Source: Flavobacteriaceae bacterium (GTDB lineage: Bacteria; Bacteroidota; Bacteroidia; Flavobacteriales; Flavobacteriaceae). From it: DNA of 42,328 nt. This document shows positions 1 through 7,379 of the stretch, one piece after another. The translations under genes were made by a program, and so were the position numbers. The first letter of the stretch is position 1, and every line of letters starts with the position of its first letter. The stretch covers positions 1-42,328 of the forward strand of contig JAURBD010000002.1 in assembly GCA_030829155.1 (NCBI GenBank), given 5' to 3'. Below the pieces are notes generated by a model, which made no database searches, was not told the origin of the DNA, and was given only the letters and a program-made list of their open reading frames with translations.

Positions 1-147
1 ATGTGTGTTTTAGTGGATTACGCTCATCATGATTTATATTCTAATCCCCATGCGCCAAACGAGGCAACAGCAATTCAAACTTATTATGAGAGTTTATACT
101 TGGAACAGAAAAAACCAATTACATATTTAAAATTCAAATTTTCCTAA
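1..147 (+). CDS. trmB: tRNA (guanine-N7-)-methyltransferase, C-terminal fragment
   Basis: The last 48 codons of a gene whose 5' part lies outside the window; the frame is open from base 1 to the TAA at 145-147. The tail reads IQTYYESLYLEQKKPITYLK, which resembles the conserved end of Bacteroidota TrmB, the SAM-dependent enzyme that makes m7G46 in tRNA. The catalytic domain is not visible, so the call rests on this C-terminal motif alone. The stop is 2 bp before the next start, so the two genes are probably cotranscribed. The ATG at base 1 is internal and should not be taken as the start. Confidence 0.7.
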   Translation: MCVLVDYAHHDLYSNPHAPNEATAIQTYYESLYLEQKKPITYLKFKFS

Positions 148-149
148 TA

Positions 150-488
150 ATGTTGCCCAAAGATCTTAATTTTTTTGAACACGTCTATGAAGTAGTCAGA
201 AAAATCCCCTATGGTCGTGTTTGTTCATATGGTTTGATAGCACGTTATTTGGGATCACCCCAAAGCGCAAGAATGGTAGGCTGGGCTATGAACGCCTCAC
301 ATCTGAAAGATGACATTCCAGCACATAGAGTAGTAAATAGATTGGGTCTACTGACTGGGAAACAGCATTTTGAAGGAACAAACCTTATGCAGCAATTGCT
401 AGAAAATGAGGGGATCGAAATTAAAGAGAATCAAATTGTCAATTTTGATAAATTTTTGTGGGATCCATCCGATCATTTACCAGTTTGA
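150..488 (+). CDS. Alkyltransferase-like (ATL) protein, MGMT fold without the acceptor cysteine
   Basis: A 112-residue protein with the DNA-binding domain of O6-alkylguanine-DNA alkyltransferase: IPYGRVCSYG near residues 19-28, the arginine-finger region SARMVGWAMN at 39-48, and IPAHRVVN at 56-63. True alkyltransferases have PCHRV; here the cysteine is Ala58. Known ATL proteins carry Trp or Ala at this place, bind O6-alkylguanine without removing it, and hand the lesion to nucleotide excision repair. The length fits ATLs, which lack the N-terminal MGMT domain. It starts 2 bp after trmB. The loss of alkyl transfer is inferred from the residue change. Confidence 0.85.
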   Translation: MLPKDLNFFEHVYEVVRKIPYGRVCSYGLIARYLGSPQSARMVGWAMNASHLKDDIPAHRVVNRLGLLTGKQHFEGTNLMQQLLENEGIEIKENQIVNFDKFLWDPSDHLPV

Positions 489-532
489 TGCTTATAAAAC
501 TGGGAAACGTTCTTCATCTCGATTGAGAATCA

Positions 533-540
533 TATATTTG
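533..540 (+). promoter_or_regulatory. Putative Bacteroidota -7 promoter element upstream of mrp
   Basis: The sequence TATATTTG matches the Bacteroidota -7 consensus TAnnTTTG exactly and lies 33 bp before the mrp start. No good TTTG -33 element is seen at the usual 19-21 bp upstream, so the site is tentative. It would separate the mrp/nifU/ferredoxin run from trmB and the ATL gene. Confidence 0.4.
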
Positions 541-573
541 CAATTTAGAATTAATATAAAAAGGGAAACCTAA

Positions 574-1707
574 ATGATTATAACAAAACAGGCAGTACAA
601 GAAGTTCTTGAGGGACTTACCGTTCCTGGGGAAGGACAAAATTTAGTTTCAAGTGGTGCACTAAAAAATATTAATGTTTTTGGTGATGAAGTTGTAATTG
701 ATTTGGTTCTCAAAAATCCGAGCCTTCAAGCCCGTAAAAAAGTTGAGGTTGAAATTCTAAAAAGTATCCATGCTCAAATTCACCAAAAAGCAAAAATAAC
801 AACAAACGTTAAGGTTGAATCTCCACCAAAAAAAGAGGCACCAATAAAAGGACAACCCATCGAGGGAATTTCTTCTATTATTGCCATTTCATCCGGTAAA
901 GGTGGTGTCGGTAAATCTACAGTAACAACAAATATTGCTGTAACCTTAGCTCAAATGGGATTTCAAGTAGGAATATTAGATGCAGATATTTATGGTCCTT
1001 CAATTCCAACAATGATGGATATGGAAGGGGAACGACCACTTTCAGTAACGGTCGATGGGAAATCCAAAATGGAACCGATCGAAAACTATGGAGTAAAAGT
1101 ACTTTCTATTGGATTTTTTACCAAGCCTAATCAAGCGGTAATTTGGCGAGGACCTATGGCTTCTAAAGCATTGAATCAATTGATCTTTGATGCAGCTTGG
1201 GGAGAACTAGATTTTTTGTTAATTGATTTACCCCCTGGAACTGGAGACATTCATTTAAGCATCGTTCAGTCACTCCCCATAAACGGAGCTGTGGTTGTCA
1301 GTACTCCCCAAAATGTAGCTTTAGCAGACGCTAAAAAGGGAATTGCAATGTTCCAACAAGAAAGTATTCAAGTGCCTGTTTTGGGAGTAGTTGAAAATAT
1401 GTCTTATTTTACACCGAAAGAACTTCCTGAAAACAAATATTATTTATTTGGAAAAGAAGGCGCAAAAAATTTGGCACTCGATACAGGAGTTCCTTTTCTT
1501 GGTGAAATACCTTTGATACAGAGTGTACGTGAAGCCGGAGATTTTGGTCGACCCGCTGCCCTACAGTTTCAAACACACATATCAAAAGCAATTGAATTAA
1601 TTACTCAGAATATGGCTGCTCAATTGGTAGAACGTAATAAAACATTACCTCCAACACAGGCAGTAAAAATAACAACAATGGCAGGCTGTTCAGCCGTAAA
1701 AAAATAA
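574..1707 (+). CDS. mrp: Mrp/ApbC-type P-loop ATPase, Fe-S cluster carrier
   Basis: A 377-residue protein of the Mrp/NBP35 family, which binds and transfers Fe-S clusters to apoproteins in the cytosol. The first ~85 residues form a MIP18/DUF59 domain (VLEGLTVPGEGQNLVSSGAL). Then comes a deviant Walker A, SSGKGGVGKST, at about 106-116, a switch region DADIYGPSIP, and the DLPPGTGD motif. The classical CxxC for a bridging cluster is not present in the usual place (ENMSYFTPKELPENKYY), which I recall as typical of Bacteroidota members. It is followed 2 bp later by a NifU-domain gene and then a ferredoxin, supporting an Fe-S assembly role. Confidence 0.9.
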   Translation: MIITKQAVQEVLEGLTVPGEGQNLVSSGALKNINVFGDEVVIDLVLKNPSLQARKKVEVEILKSIHAQIHQKAKITTNVKVESPPKKEAPIKGQPIEGISSIIAISSGKGGVGKSTVTTNIAVTLAQMGFQVGILDADIYGPSIPTMMDMEGERPLSVTVDGKSKMEPIENYGVKVLSIGFFTKPNQAVIWRGPMASKALNQLIFDAAWGELDFLLIDLPPGTGDIHLSIVQSLPINGAVVVSTPQNVALADAKKGIAMFQQESIQVPVLGVVENMSYFTPKELPENKYYLFGKEGAKNLALDTGVPFLGEIPLIQSVREAGDFGRPAALQFQTHISKAIELITQNMAAQLVERNKTLPPTQAVKITTMAGCSAVKK

Positions 1708-1709
1708 TT

Positions 1710-1952
1710 ATGAAATTATCTGAAACGAAACAGAAAGTCCTCCTTGCCCTTACAGAAATACGTCCCTTTCTTGCTGCTGATGGCGGCGACATCTCTTTGG
1801 TTTCAATCGAAGACGATAAGATTGTCAACGTACAGCTTCACGGAGCTTGTGTAGGATGTTCAGTAAATCAAATGACCCTGAAGACGGGTGTTGAAATGAC
1901 AATTAAAAAACATGCTCCTCACATTGAAAAAGTAATTAATATTGAGACTTAA
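1710..1952 (+). CDS. NifU C-terminal-domain Fe-S scaffold protein
   Basis: An 80-residue single-domain protein. ADGGDISLVSIEDDKIVNVQ followed by LHGACVGCSVNQMTLKTGVE is the NifU C-terminal (Nfu) domain; Cys47 and Cys50 form the CxxC that binds a transferred Fe-S cluster between two subunits. It lies 2 bp after mrp, whose product does a related carrier job, so they are probably one transcript and one pathway. The length fits stand-alone Nfu domains in this phylum. Confidence 0.9.
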   Translation: MKLSETKQKVLLALTEIRPFLAADGGDISLVSIEDDKIVNVQLHGACVGCSVNQMTLKTGVEMTIKKHAPHIEKVINIET

Positions 1953-1968
1953 CCCTAGAACAAACCTA

Positions 1969-2292
1969 TTGAACCAAGACATTAAAATCAAAATAATCGA
2001 TCGAGATGGGGAAACCCATCATGTTAGTACACCCTGTGATATGGCAATGAATATAATGGAGGTGTGTAAGGCTTATGATTTACCCGTAGAGGGTACTTGT
2101 GGTGGCATGGCAATGTGTGCATCTTGCCAATGTTATGTTCTTTCTGACGTAAAACTTCCAGAAAGATCCGATGATGAAGAAGCGATGTTGTCAGAAGCTT
2201 ACAATGTTAAAGAAATTAGTCGTTTGGGATGTCAAATTCCAATAACTAAAGATTTAGACGGTCTAGTAATAGAATTAGCTCCAGAAGAATAA
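1969..2292 (+). CDS. 2Fe-2S ferredoxin (adrenodoxin-like)
   Basis: A plant/adrenodoxin-type ferredoxin. The ligand pattern GTCGGMAMCASCQCYVLSD, with a last cysteine in SRLGCQIP, gives the four Cys that hold a 2Fe-2S cluster. No ATG is suitably placed: the frame opens with TTG at 1942, inside the nifU gene, and a second TTG at 1969 gives MNQDIKIKIIDRDG, which matches the N-terminus I expect for the family, so 1969 is preferred (107 residues). The next ATGs, near 2041, would remove the first beta strands. Following mrp and nifU, it may supply electrons for Fe-S assembly; its real partner cannot be told from sequence. Confidence 0.85.
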   Translation: MNQDIKIKIIDRDGETHHVSTPCDMAMNIMEVCKAYDLPVEGTCGGMAMCASCQCYVLSDVKLPERSDDEEAMLSEAYNVKEISRLGCQIPITKDLDGLVIELAPEE

Positions 2293-2341
2293 ATAATTTT
2301 CAAAGCTCTTCAACCCTATGAATTATAATTAAATAACTTTT

Positions 2342-3127
2342 ATGCGATCTCTAATATCCATTTTAGTAATAATAACTATAATGATCTTGAATACTTCCTC
2401 ATGTAAAAAAAAAAACTCTAAAATTATAACTATTGGTCATAGAGGTGCAAGAGGGCATGTCGCAGAAAACACAATTGCATCAATTCAAAAAGCATTGGAT
2501 TTGAATGTTGACGCTATTGAAATTGATATCTTTAGATGTGCTACAGGTGAATTGGTGGTTTTTCACGATCAAACTATAGATGAACTTACAGATGGCAAAG
2601 GTTTTATTGAACAAATGTCTTTAGATTCCATTAAGCAATTTCGTGTTTTGGAAAAAGAGCCCATTCCGACCCTTAAAGAAGTTATGGATCACATTGATGG
2701 GCGTGTTCAGTTAAATATTGAATTGAAAGGAACTCAAACAGCTGAATTAACTTCCGAATTAATTAACACTTATTTTGAGCAAACAAATTGGGATCCAAAA
2801 GATGTATTTATTTCTAGTTTTAATTGGGAAGAACTAGAGTTGTTTTACAAAATAAATAAAGAGGTTGCGATAGCAGTACTTACCGAAGATGATCCAGCAG
2901 ATGCTATTCTTGTGGCAAAGAAACTAGATGCCTTTGCCATAAACCCAAATCATGAAAACTTGAATGCTCAAAACATCATCAAAATTAAAAATGCTGGTTT
3001 AAAAATATTTCCTTGGACAGTTAATGATCCCAATGCTATAGCTCAGATGATTAATTTTGGAGTTGACGGGATTATTACAGATTTTCCTGAAAGAGTCCAT
3101 AAGGAAATTAATATTAGTTTAGAATAA
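2342..3127 (+). CDS. Glycerophosphodiester phosphodiesterase, lipoprotein
   Basis: A 261-residue GDPD-family enzyme that hydrolyses glycerophosphodiesters to glycerol-3-phosphate and an alcohol. The TIM-barrel motifs are present: IGHRGARGHVAENT near 32-45, AIEIDIF, and VVFHDQTIDELT, providing the catalytic His and metal-binding Glu/Asp. The N-terminus has a hydrophobic signal ending in a lipobox (LNTSSC, Cys21), so it is predicted to be anchored in an envelope membrane. Its last 14 bp overlap the convergent tspO gene. Confidence 0.88.
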   Translation: MRSLISILVIITIMILNTSSCKKKNSKIITIGHRGARGHVAENTIASIQKALDLNVDAIEIDIFRCATGELVVFHDQTIDELTDGKGFIEQMSLDSIKQFRVLEKEPIPTLKEVMDHIDGRVQLNIELKGTQTAELTSELINTYFEQTNWDPKDVFISSFNWEELELFYKINKEVAIAVLTEDDPADAILVAKKLDAFAINPNHENLNAQNIIKIKNAGLKIFPWTVNDPNAIAQMINFGVDGIITDFPERVHKEINISLE

Positions 3128-3596
3128 AAATACCTAAGTTCAATGCAGTTGCATAGAATAGCCAGATTAAATATGGGTACAATAAATACCCAGCGTTTTT
3201 GTTTACAACCCGAAACCATTTAATGGTAATTATTACTAAAATTAATAGTGCAACTATAATTATCAATCCGCCCAGAATGTTTTTTAAACCAAAAAAGACC
3301 AAAGACCACATTCCATTTAAAATCAACTGAGCTCCAAAATGATACAAGGCAGTTTTAACCCATTTATGATGGCTTCCAAAGGACCATATCCACCCAGCAG
3401 CCCATCCCATCATGATATATAAAAGAGTCCAAACAGGCCCAAAGAGCCAATTCGGTGGAGTAAAAAAAGGTTTATTAAGATTAGCATACCAAATTGATAT
3501 AGAGGATTGTGTTACACTTCCAGCAATACCACCAACACAAAGACAGATTATAATCCCTGTGAGGATTGCTAGTCTTTTTTTAATTTTTATTTTCAT
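3114..3596 (-). CDS. tspO: TspO/MBR family membrane protein
   Basis: A 160-residue five-helix membrane protein of the TspO/peripheral benzodiazepine receptor family, which binds tetrapyrroles such as protoporphyrin IX. Tryptophan-rich family signatures are seen: NKPFFTPPNWLFGPVWTLLY, ILNGMWSLVFFGL and a final YLIWLFYATALNLGIF. The ATG at 3596 (MKIKIKKRLA) is chosen because a start at 3683 would overlap the divergent mvaD start and add 29 residues without family likeness. It is convergent with the phosphodiesterase and divergent from mvaD, with an inverted repeat between. Its physiological role in this organism is unknown. Confidence 0.88.
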   Translation of the reverse strand: MKIKIKKRLAILTGIIICLCVGGIAGSVTQSSISIWYANLNKPFFTPPNWLFGPVWTLLYIMMGWAAGWIWSFGSHHKWVKTALYHFGAQLILNGMWSLVFFGLKNILGGLIIIVALLILVIITIKWFRVVNKNAGYLLYPYLIWLFYATALNLGIFILN

Positions 3597-3634
3597 AAAC
3601 CAATGAATCAAACAACAAGATACAAAATTCCGAA

Positions 3635-3658
3635 TGTTCAATTGCTTTTTATTGAACA
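3635..3658. promoter_or_regulatory. Inverted repeat between divergent tspO and mvaD
   Basis: TGTTCAAT and ATTGAACA form a perfect 8-bp inverted repeat around an 8-base T-rich centre. It sits in the 85-bp divergent intergenic region, about 23 bp from the mvaD start, just upstream of TATATTTA (3669-3676), a one-mismatch version of the TAnnTTTG element. It could be an operator or the stem of a small hairpin; it is short and the region is AT-rich, so chance is possible. Confidence 0.35.
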
Positions 3659-3681
3659 ATGAATCCATTATATTTACAATC

Positions 3682-4761
3682 ATGAAAAGTGAAGAAGATT
3701 TTGTTGAAACTCATCTCAAAGAAGTTGAAGGGGCTTCAGTTTGGGAATCCCCTAGTAATATTGCATTGGTTAAGTATTGGGGTAAATATGGGACACAGTA
3801 TCCACAAAATCCCTCATTAAGTTTTACTTTGTCAAAATGCATAACGAAGACATCAATTTCATTTGTCCCAAAAGAGATTAAAAATCGAGATTTTTCTTTT
3901 GACTTTAAATTTGAAGGGAATAACTCACCAGCTTTTCATCCTAAAATTCAAACTTTTTTAGAGCGAATAGATTGCTATGTACCTTTTGTAAGACAACATC
4001 ACTTAAAGATTGAAAGTGTTAATTCATTCCCTCACAGCAGTGGAATTGCATCTTCAGCATCAGCGATGAGTGCTTTAGCCTTGGGTATAATGTCAATGGA
4101 AAAGAAAATTAACCCTACAATTTCTGACGCATATTTTTTTTTAAAGGCTTCTTTTTTAGCCCGATTAGGTTCGGGTAGTGCCGCCAGAAGTTTAAAAGGT
4201 CCTATTGTATCTTGGGGAAAAACAGATGTTATTGAAGGAAGTTCAGATTTATATGGAACAGCTTTAGACTCGAAAATCCACCCTATTTTTGAAGAATATC
4301 AGGATACCATATTATTGATTGACAAAGGTCAAAAGAAGGTTAGTAGTTCAGTTGGTCACAATCTGATGAATAATCACCCCTATGCGGCTACCCGATTTAA
4401 TCAAGCTTACATCAATTTTAAAAAACTAATTACAATCCTTTCCCAAGGAAATCTTACAGAATTTATTTCTTTAGTTGAATCCGAAGCACTAACCCTTCAC
4501 GCCTTGATGATGGCATCTCAGCCCTATTTTATTCTTATGCAGCCCAATACTCTCAAAGTACTTAATAGGGTTTGGGAATACCGTCAGGATAACAATTCCT
4601 CATTATGTTTTACACTTGATGCAGGAGCGAATGTTCATTTGCTTTATCCTAAGTCAGAAAAAGATGAAGTTCTCAAGTTTATAAAGGAAGAGCTATCTTG
4701 TTATTGTCAAAACGGTAAATTCATTGAAGATCAAATTGGTAATGGTGCTAAAAAAGTTTAA
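3682..4761 (+). CDS. mvaD: Diphosphomevalonate decarboxylase
   Basis: A 359-residue GHMP-superfamily enzyme that converts mevalonate diphosphate to isopentenyl diphosphate with ATP, the last step of the mevalonate pathway. SPSNIALVKYWGKY near the start is diagnostic, HSSGIASSASAMSALALGI is the phosphate-binding loop, and RLGSGSAARSLKGPIVSWG holds the Ser/Arg active-site segment. The ATG at 3682 (MKSEEDFVE) fits homologues better than the in-frame ATG at 3634, which lies in the divergent promoter region. The stop is 11 bp before the kinase start. Mevalonate-route IPP synthesis is usual in Flavobacteriia. Confidence 0.92.
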   Translation: MKSEEDFVETHLKEVEGASVWESPSNIALVKYWGKYGTQYPQNPSLSFTLSKCITKTSISFVPKEIKNRDFSFDFKFEGNNSPAFHPKIQTFLERIDCYVPFVRQHHLKIESVNSFPHSSGIASSASAMSALALGIMSMEKKINPTISDAYFFLKASFLARLGSGSAARSLKGPIVSWGKTDVIEGSSDLYGTALDSKIHPIFEEYQDTILLIDKGQKKVSSSVGHNLMNNHPYAATRFNQAYINFKKLITILSQGNLTEFISLVESEALTLHALMMASQPYFILMQPNTLKVLNRVWEYRQDNNSSLCFTLDAGANVHLLYPKSEKDEVLKFIKEELSCYCQNGKFIEDQIGNGAKKV

Positions 4762-4772
4762 CTTTGATAGGT

Positions 4773-5696
4773 ATGAAAGGACCCTTATTTTATGCTAAAA
4801 TTTTACTCTTTGGAGAATATGGCATCATCAAAGACTCAAAGGGTCTTTCTATACCGTATAACTTTTATCGAGGAGCCCTCAAGATTTCTGAAGACCCATC
4901 AACTTTAGATTCTCATTTCAAATTAGTTAGTTTTTGTAAATATCTCAAAAAACTTCCAGAATCAACTGTATCTTTTGATTGGCATCGATTAGAAGCAGAT
5001 TTAGACAAAAAAATGTATTTTGATAGTAGTATTCCTCAAGGATATGGAGTTGGAAGTAGTGGAGCTTTAGTAGCATCTGTATACGATCAATATGCTTTAA
5101 ATAAAATTACAGTTTTAGAGAACCTAACCAAAGAAAAGTTGCAGCACCTTAAAGCTGTTTTTGTGGCAATGGAATCTTTTTTTCATGGAAAATCATCCGG
5201 TTTAGATCCGCTTAATAGCTATCTAAGCTTACCCATTCTAATTAATTCTAGTGATCATATTGAACCTACCGGTATTCCCTCTCAAAACCCCAAGGGTAAA
5301 GGAGCTGTTTTTCTTTTGGATAGTGGTGCATCTGGTAAAACGGCACCTATGGTTTCTATTTTTATGGAAAATATGAAAAGAGAGTCTTTTCGTGTAATGA
5401 TGAAAGATCAATTCATCAATTACACCGATGCTTGCGTAGACGATTTTTTGAGCGGAAATTTGAAGTCGCTTTTTTCTAATATGAAACAACTTTCCCATTT
5501 GGTTCTCAATAATTTCAAACCCATGATTCCCAAAGAATTTCATACCCTTTGGAAGCAAGGTATTGATTCCAACGATTATTATCTTAAACTATGTGGTTCA
5601 GGAGGCGGAGGTTTTATTTTAGGATTTGCTAAAGACTTTAAAAAAGCAAAAGAAGTCCTTAAGGATTATCGATTAGAGGTTGTCTATAATTTATAG
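4773..5696 (+). CDS. GHMP kinase, probable mevalonate kinase
   Basis: A 307-residue GHMP kinase. YAKILLFGEYGI at the N-terminus, PQGYGVGSSGALVASVYDQY as the ATP-binding glycine/serine loop near 88-107, and KLCGSGGGGFILGF near the C-terminus are the three family motifs. Its position right after mvaD indicates mevalonate kinase or, less likely, phosphomevalonate kinase; the motifs alone do not separate these. The ATG at 4773 is preferred over the TTG at 4764, which precedes it by three codons. Next comes a UbiA prenyltransferase 9 bp downstream, so isoprenoid supply and use are encoded together. Confidence 0.85.
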   Translation: MKGPLFYAKILLFGEYGIIKDSKGLSIPYNFYRGALKISEDPSTLDSHFKLVSFCKYLKKLPESTVSFDWHRLEADLDKKMYFDSSIPQGYGVGSSGALVASVYDQYALNKITVLENLTKEKLQHLKAVFVAMESFFHGKSSGLDPLNSYLSLPILINSSDHIEPTGIPSQNPKGKGAVFLLDSGASGKTAPMVSIFMENMKRESFRVMMKDQFINYTDACVDDFLSGNLKSLFSNMKQLSHLVLNNFKPMIPKEFHTLWKQGIDSNDYYLKLCGSGGGGFILGFAKDFKKAKEVLKDYRLEVVYNL

Positions 5697-5705
5697 AAAA
5701 GACCA

Positions 5706-6602
5706 ATGCTTTTTAAAAATAAACGTATTAAAAAGTATTGGCTCCAAATGTTAGCCCTTTTTGCTTCTGTTCGAGGGTATACACTTTTAACAATAATTAT
5801 TGCTCAGTATCTAAGTGCTCGATATATTTTTGCACCCCAACATAAATGGAATGATATAATTTTCGATCAAAAGTTGTTTATGTTAGTTTTGGCAACATCA
5901 TTTGCGATTGCTGGCGGATATTTGATAAATAATTTTTATGATGCAGAAAAAGATCAAATTAATCGGCCACAAAAGTATCTTTTAGAGAATCGTGTTTCAG
6001 CTCCTTTTCAATTACTTTGTTATGGGGTATTGAATTTTTGCGCTTTGTTATTGTCCGTAATAGTTTCGCATCGAACGCTACCTTTTTTTGGAGTTTATAT
6101 TTTTGGATTATGGCTTTATAGTCACTTGTTAAAAAAACAGTTTTGGGCAAGTAATGTTTTTGCAGTCTTATTAGCCGTAACTCCTTTTTTTGTAATTACA
6201 CTATATTTTAAAAATTTTTCAAGCATTGTTTTCTACCACGGCGCCTTCTTGTTTTTGGTGGTTCTGATACGAGATTTGATTAAGGATTTAGAAAATTTTA
6301 GAGGAGATTGGGTCAGAGAATATAAAACAATAGCAGTTGTTTTCGGAGAAACTACAACAAAAAAAGTTATTACTTTTTTAGTGCTTTTAACTTTTATTCC
6401 TATCCGATTTCTCTTGACTCAAAAAGAAATTTTAGGAACGATGTGGTATTATTTCCTAGTAGCTATTCCCTTTCTTTTATTGATCGTTTTGATCTTATGG
6501 AAATCTCCGGTTCAAAAGACGTATCTTTGGCTTCATAATTTATTAAAATTTCTTATTGTAACCGGAATATTAAGTATTATGCTTATTCGGTTTCCTCTCT
6601 AG
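5706..6602 (+). CDS. UbiA-family prenyltransferase, possibly (geranylgeranyl)glyceryl-phosphate type
   Basis: A 298-residue, multi-helix membrane protein of the UbiA superfamily. The first Asp-rich motif is NNFYDAEKDQINRPQK (about residues 78-93), the second RDLIKDLENFRGDW near 197-210; these bind the prenyl diphosphate through Mg2+. Flavobacterial proteins of this subgroup, in this same mvaD/kinase neighbourhood, are commonly named geranylgeranylglycerol-phosphate geranylgeranyltransferase, an ether-lipid enzyme in archaea. The acceptor cannot be read from sequence; menaquinone (MenA) or heme (CtaB) roles are less likely but open. Confidence 0.75.
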   Translation: MLFKNKRIKKYWLQMLALFASVRGYTLLTIIIAQYLSARYIFAPQHKWNDIIFDQKLFMLVLATSFAIAGGYLINNFYDAEKDQINRPQKYLLENRVSAPFQLLCYGVLNFCALLLSVIVSHRTLPFFGVYIFGLWLYSHLLKKQFWASNVFAVLLAVTPFFVITLYFKNFSSIVFYHGAFLFLVVLIRDLIKDLENFRGDWVREYKTIAVVFGETTTKKVITFLVLLTFIPIRFLLTQKEILGTMWYYFLVAIPFLLLIVLILWKSPVQKTYLWLHNLLKFLIVTGILSIMLIRFPL

Positions 6603-6623
6603 ATTAAAACTGTTTTCATTACT

Positions 6624-7379
6624 ATGGGCTCAAAGTCAAACAATTCCTCACTCAAAAAATCAGCAAACACAACGCGATTAAATAAGTTTATTGCCAATTC
6701 AGGGATTTGTTCACGACGTGAAGCAGATATGTTTATTGCAATGGGAATGGTAAAAATAAACGGAAAAATTATTGTTGAAATGGGGTATCAAGTTCAACCT
6801 GGAGATGACGTTCGTTACGACGGGAGAAGGATAATTTCAGATAAACCAGCTTATGTTTTGTTAAATAAGCCAAAGGGTTTTTTGGCATCCATAAAGAAAG
6901 GAACCTATAAAAAGGATGTTTTGGAGCTTATCGAAAATGCAACACCTTACAGAATAGACCCTGTTAATGCAATGGATCGTACTACTACAGGATTACTTCT
7001 ATTCACAAATGACACTGAACTTAAAATCAAATTAAGAAAGTCATCTCGTGGCCTTTTAAAGATTTTTCAAGTTATTCTTGATAAAAACCTTGTTCCAGCT
7101 GATCTTGATAAAATCAGAGCAGGTGTTTTAATTGATAAATTTGACAAAATTGAAGTAGACTCAATTAGTTTTATAAAAGGCGAAACTAAACGAAAGGTCG
7201 GCGTAGAGCTGACTTCAGAACGCCATCGTGCTATATTTTATCTATTTGAAAAATTAGGATATAAAGTAGAGCAAGTTGATCGTGTGGTATACGCACATTT
7301 GACAAAAAAAGACTTACCTCGCGGAAAATGGAGACATTTAAATGAGCGTGAAATCAATCTATTTAAAATGATGAAATAA
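6624..7379 (+). CDS. RsuA/RluB-family rRNA pseudouridine synthase
   Basis: A 251-residue RNA modification enzyme. An N-terminal S4 RNA-binding domain (TRLNKFIANSGICSRREAD, about 17-36) precedes the catalytic domain. The catalytic aspartate lies in NAMDRTTTGLLLFTND (Asp118); most relatives have GRLD here, so the residues before Asp differ while the nucleophile is kept. The substrate is probably a uridine in large-subunit rRNA (RluB type), though RsuA/RluE/RluF cannot be excluded. The 3' end overlaps the convergent glycosyltransferase gene by 17 bp. Confidence 0.85.
   Translation: MGSKSNNSSLKKSANTTRLNKFIANSGICSRREADMFIAMGMVKINGKIIVEMGYQVQPGDDVRYDGRRIISDKPAYVLLNKPKGFLASIKKGTYKKDVLELIENATPYRIDPVNAMDRTTTGLLLFTNDTELKIKLRKSSRGLLKIFQVILDKNLVPADLDKIRAGVLIDKFDKIEVDSISFIKGETKRKVGVELTSERHRAIFYLFEKLGYKVEQVDRVVYAHLTKKDLPRGKWRHLNEREINLFKMMK

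Noticed and set aside
1601-1828. Minus-strand frame across the mrp/nifU junction
   Set aside because: It is an antisense shadow of two conserved genes with no recognisable domain.
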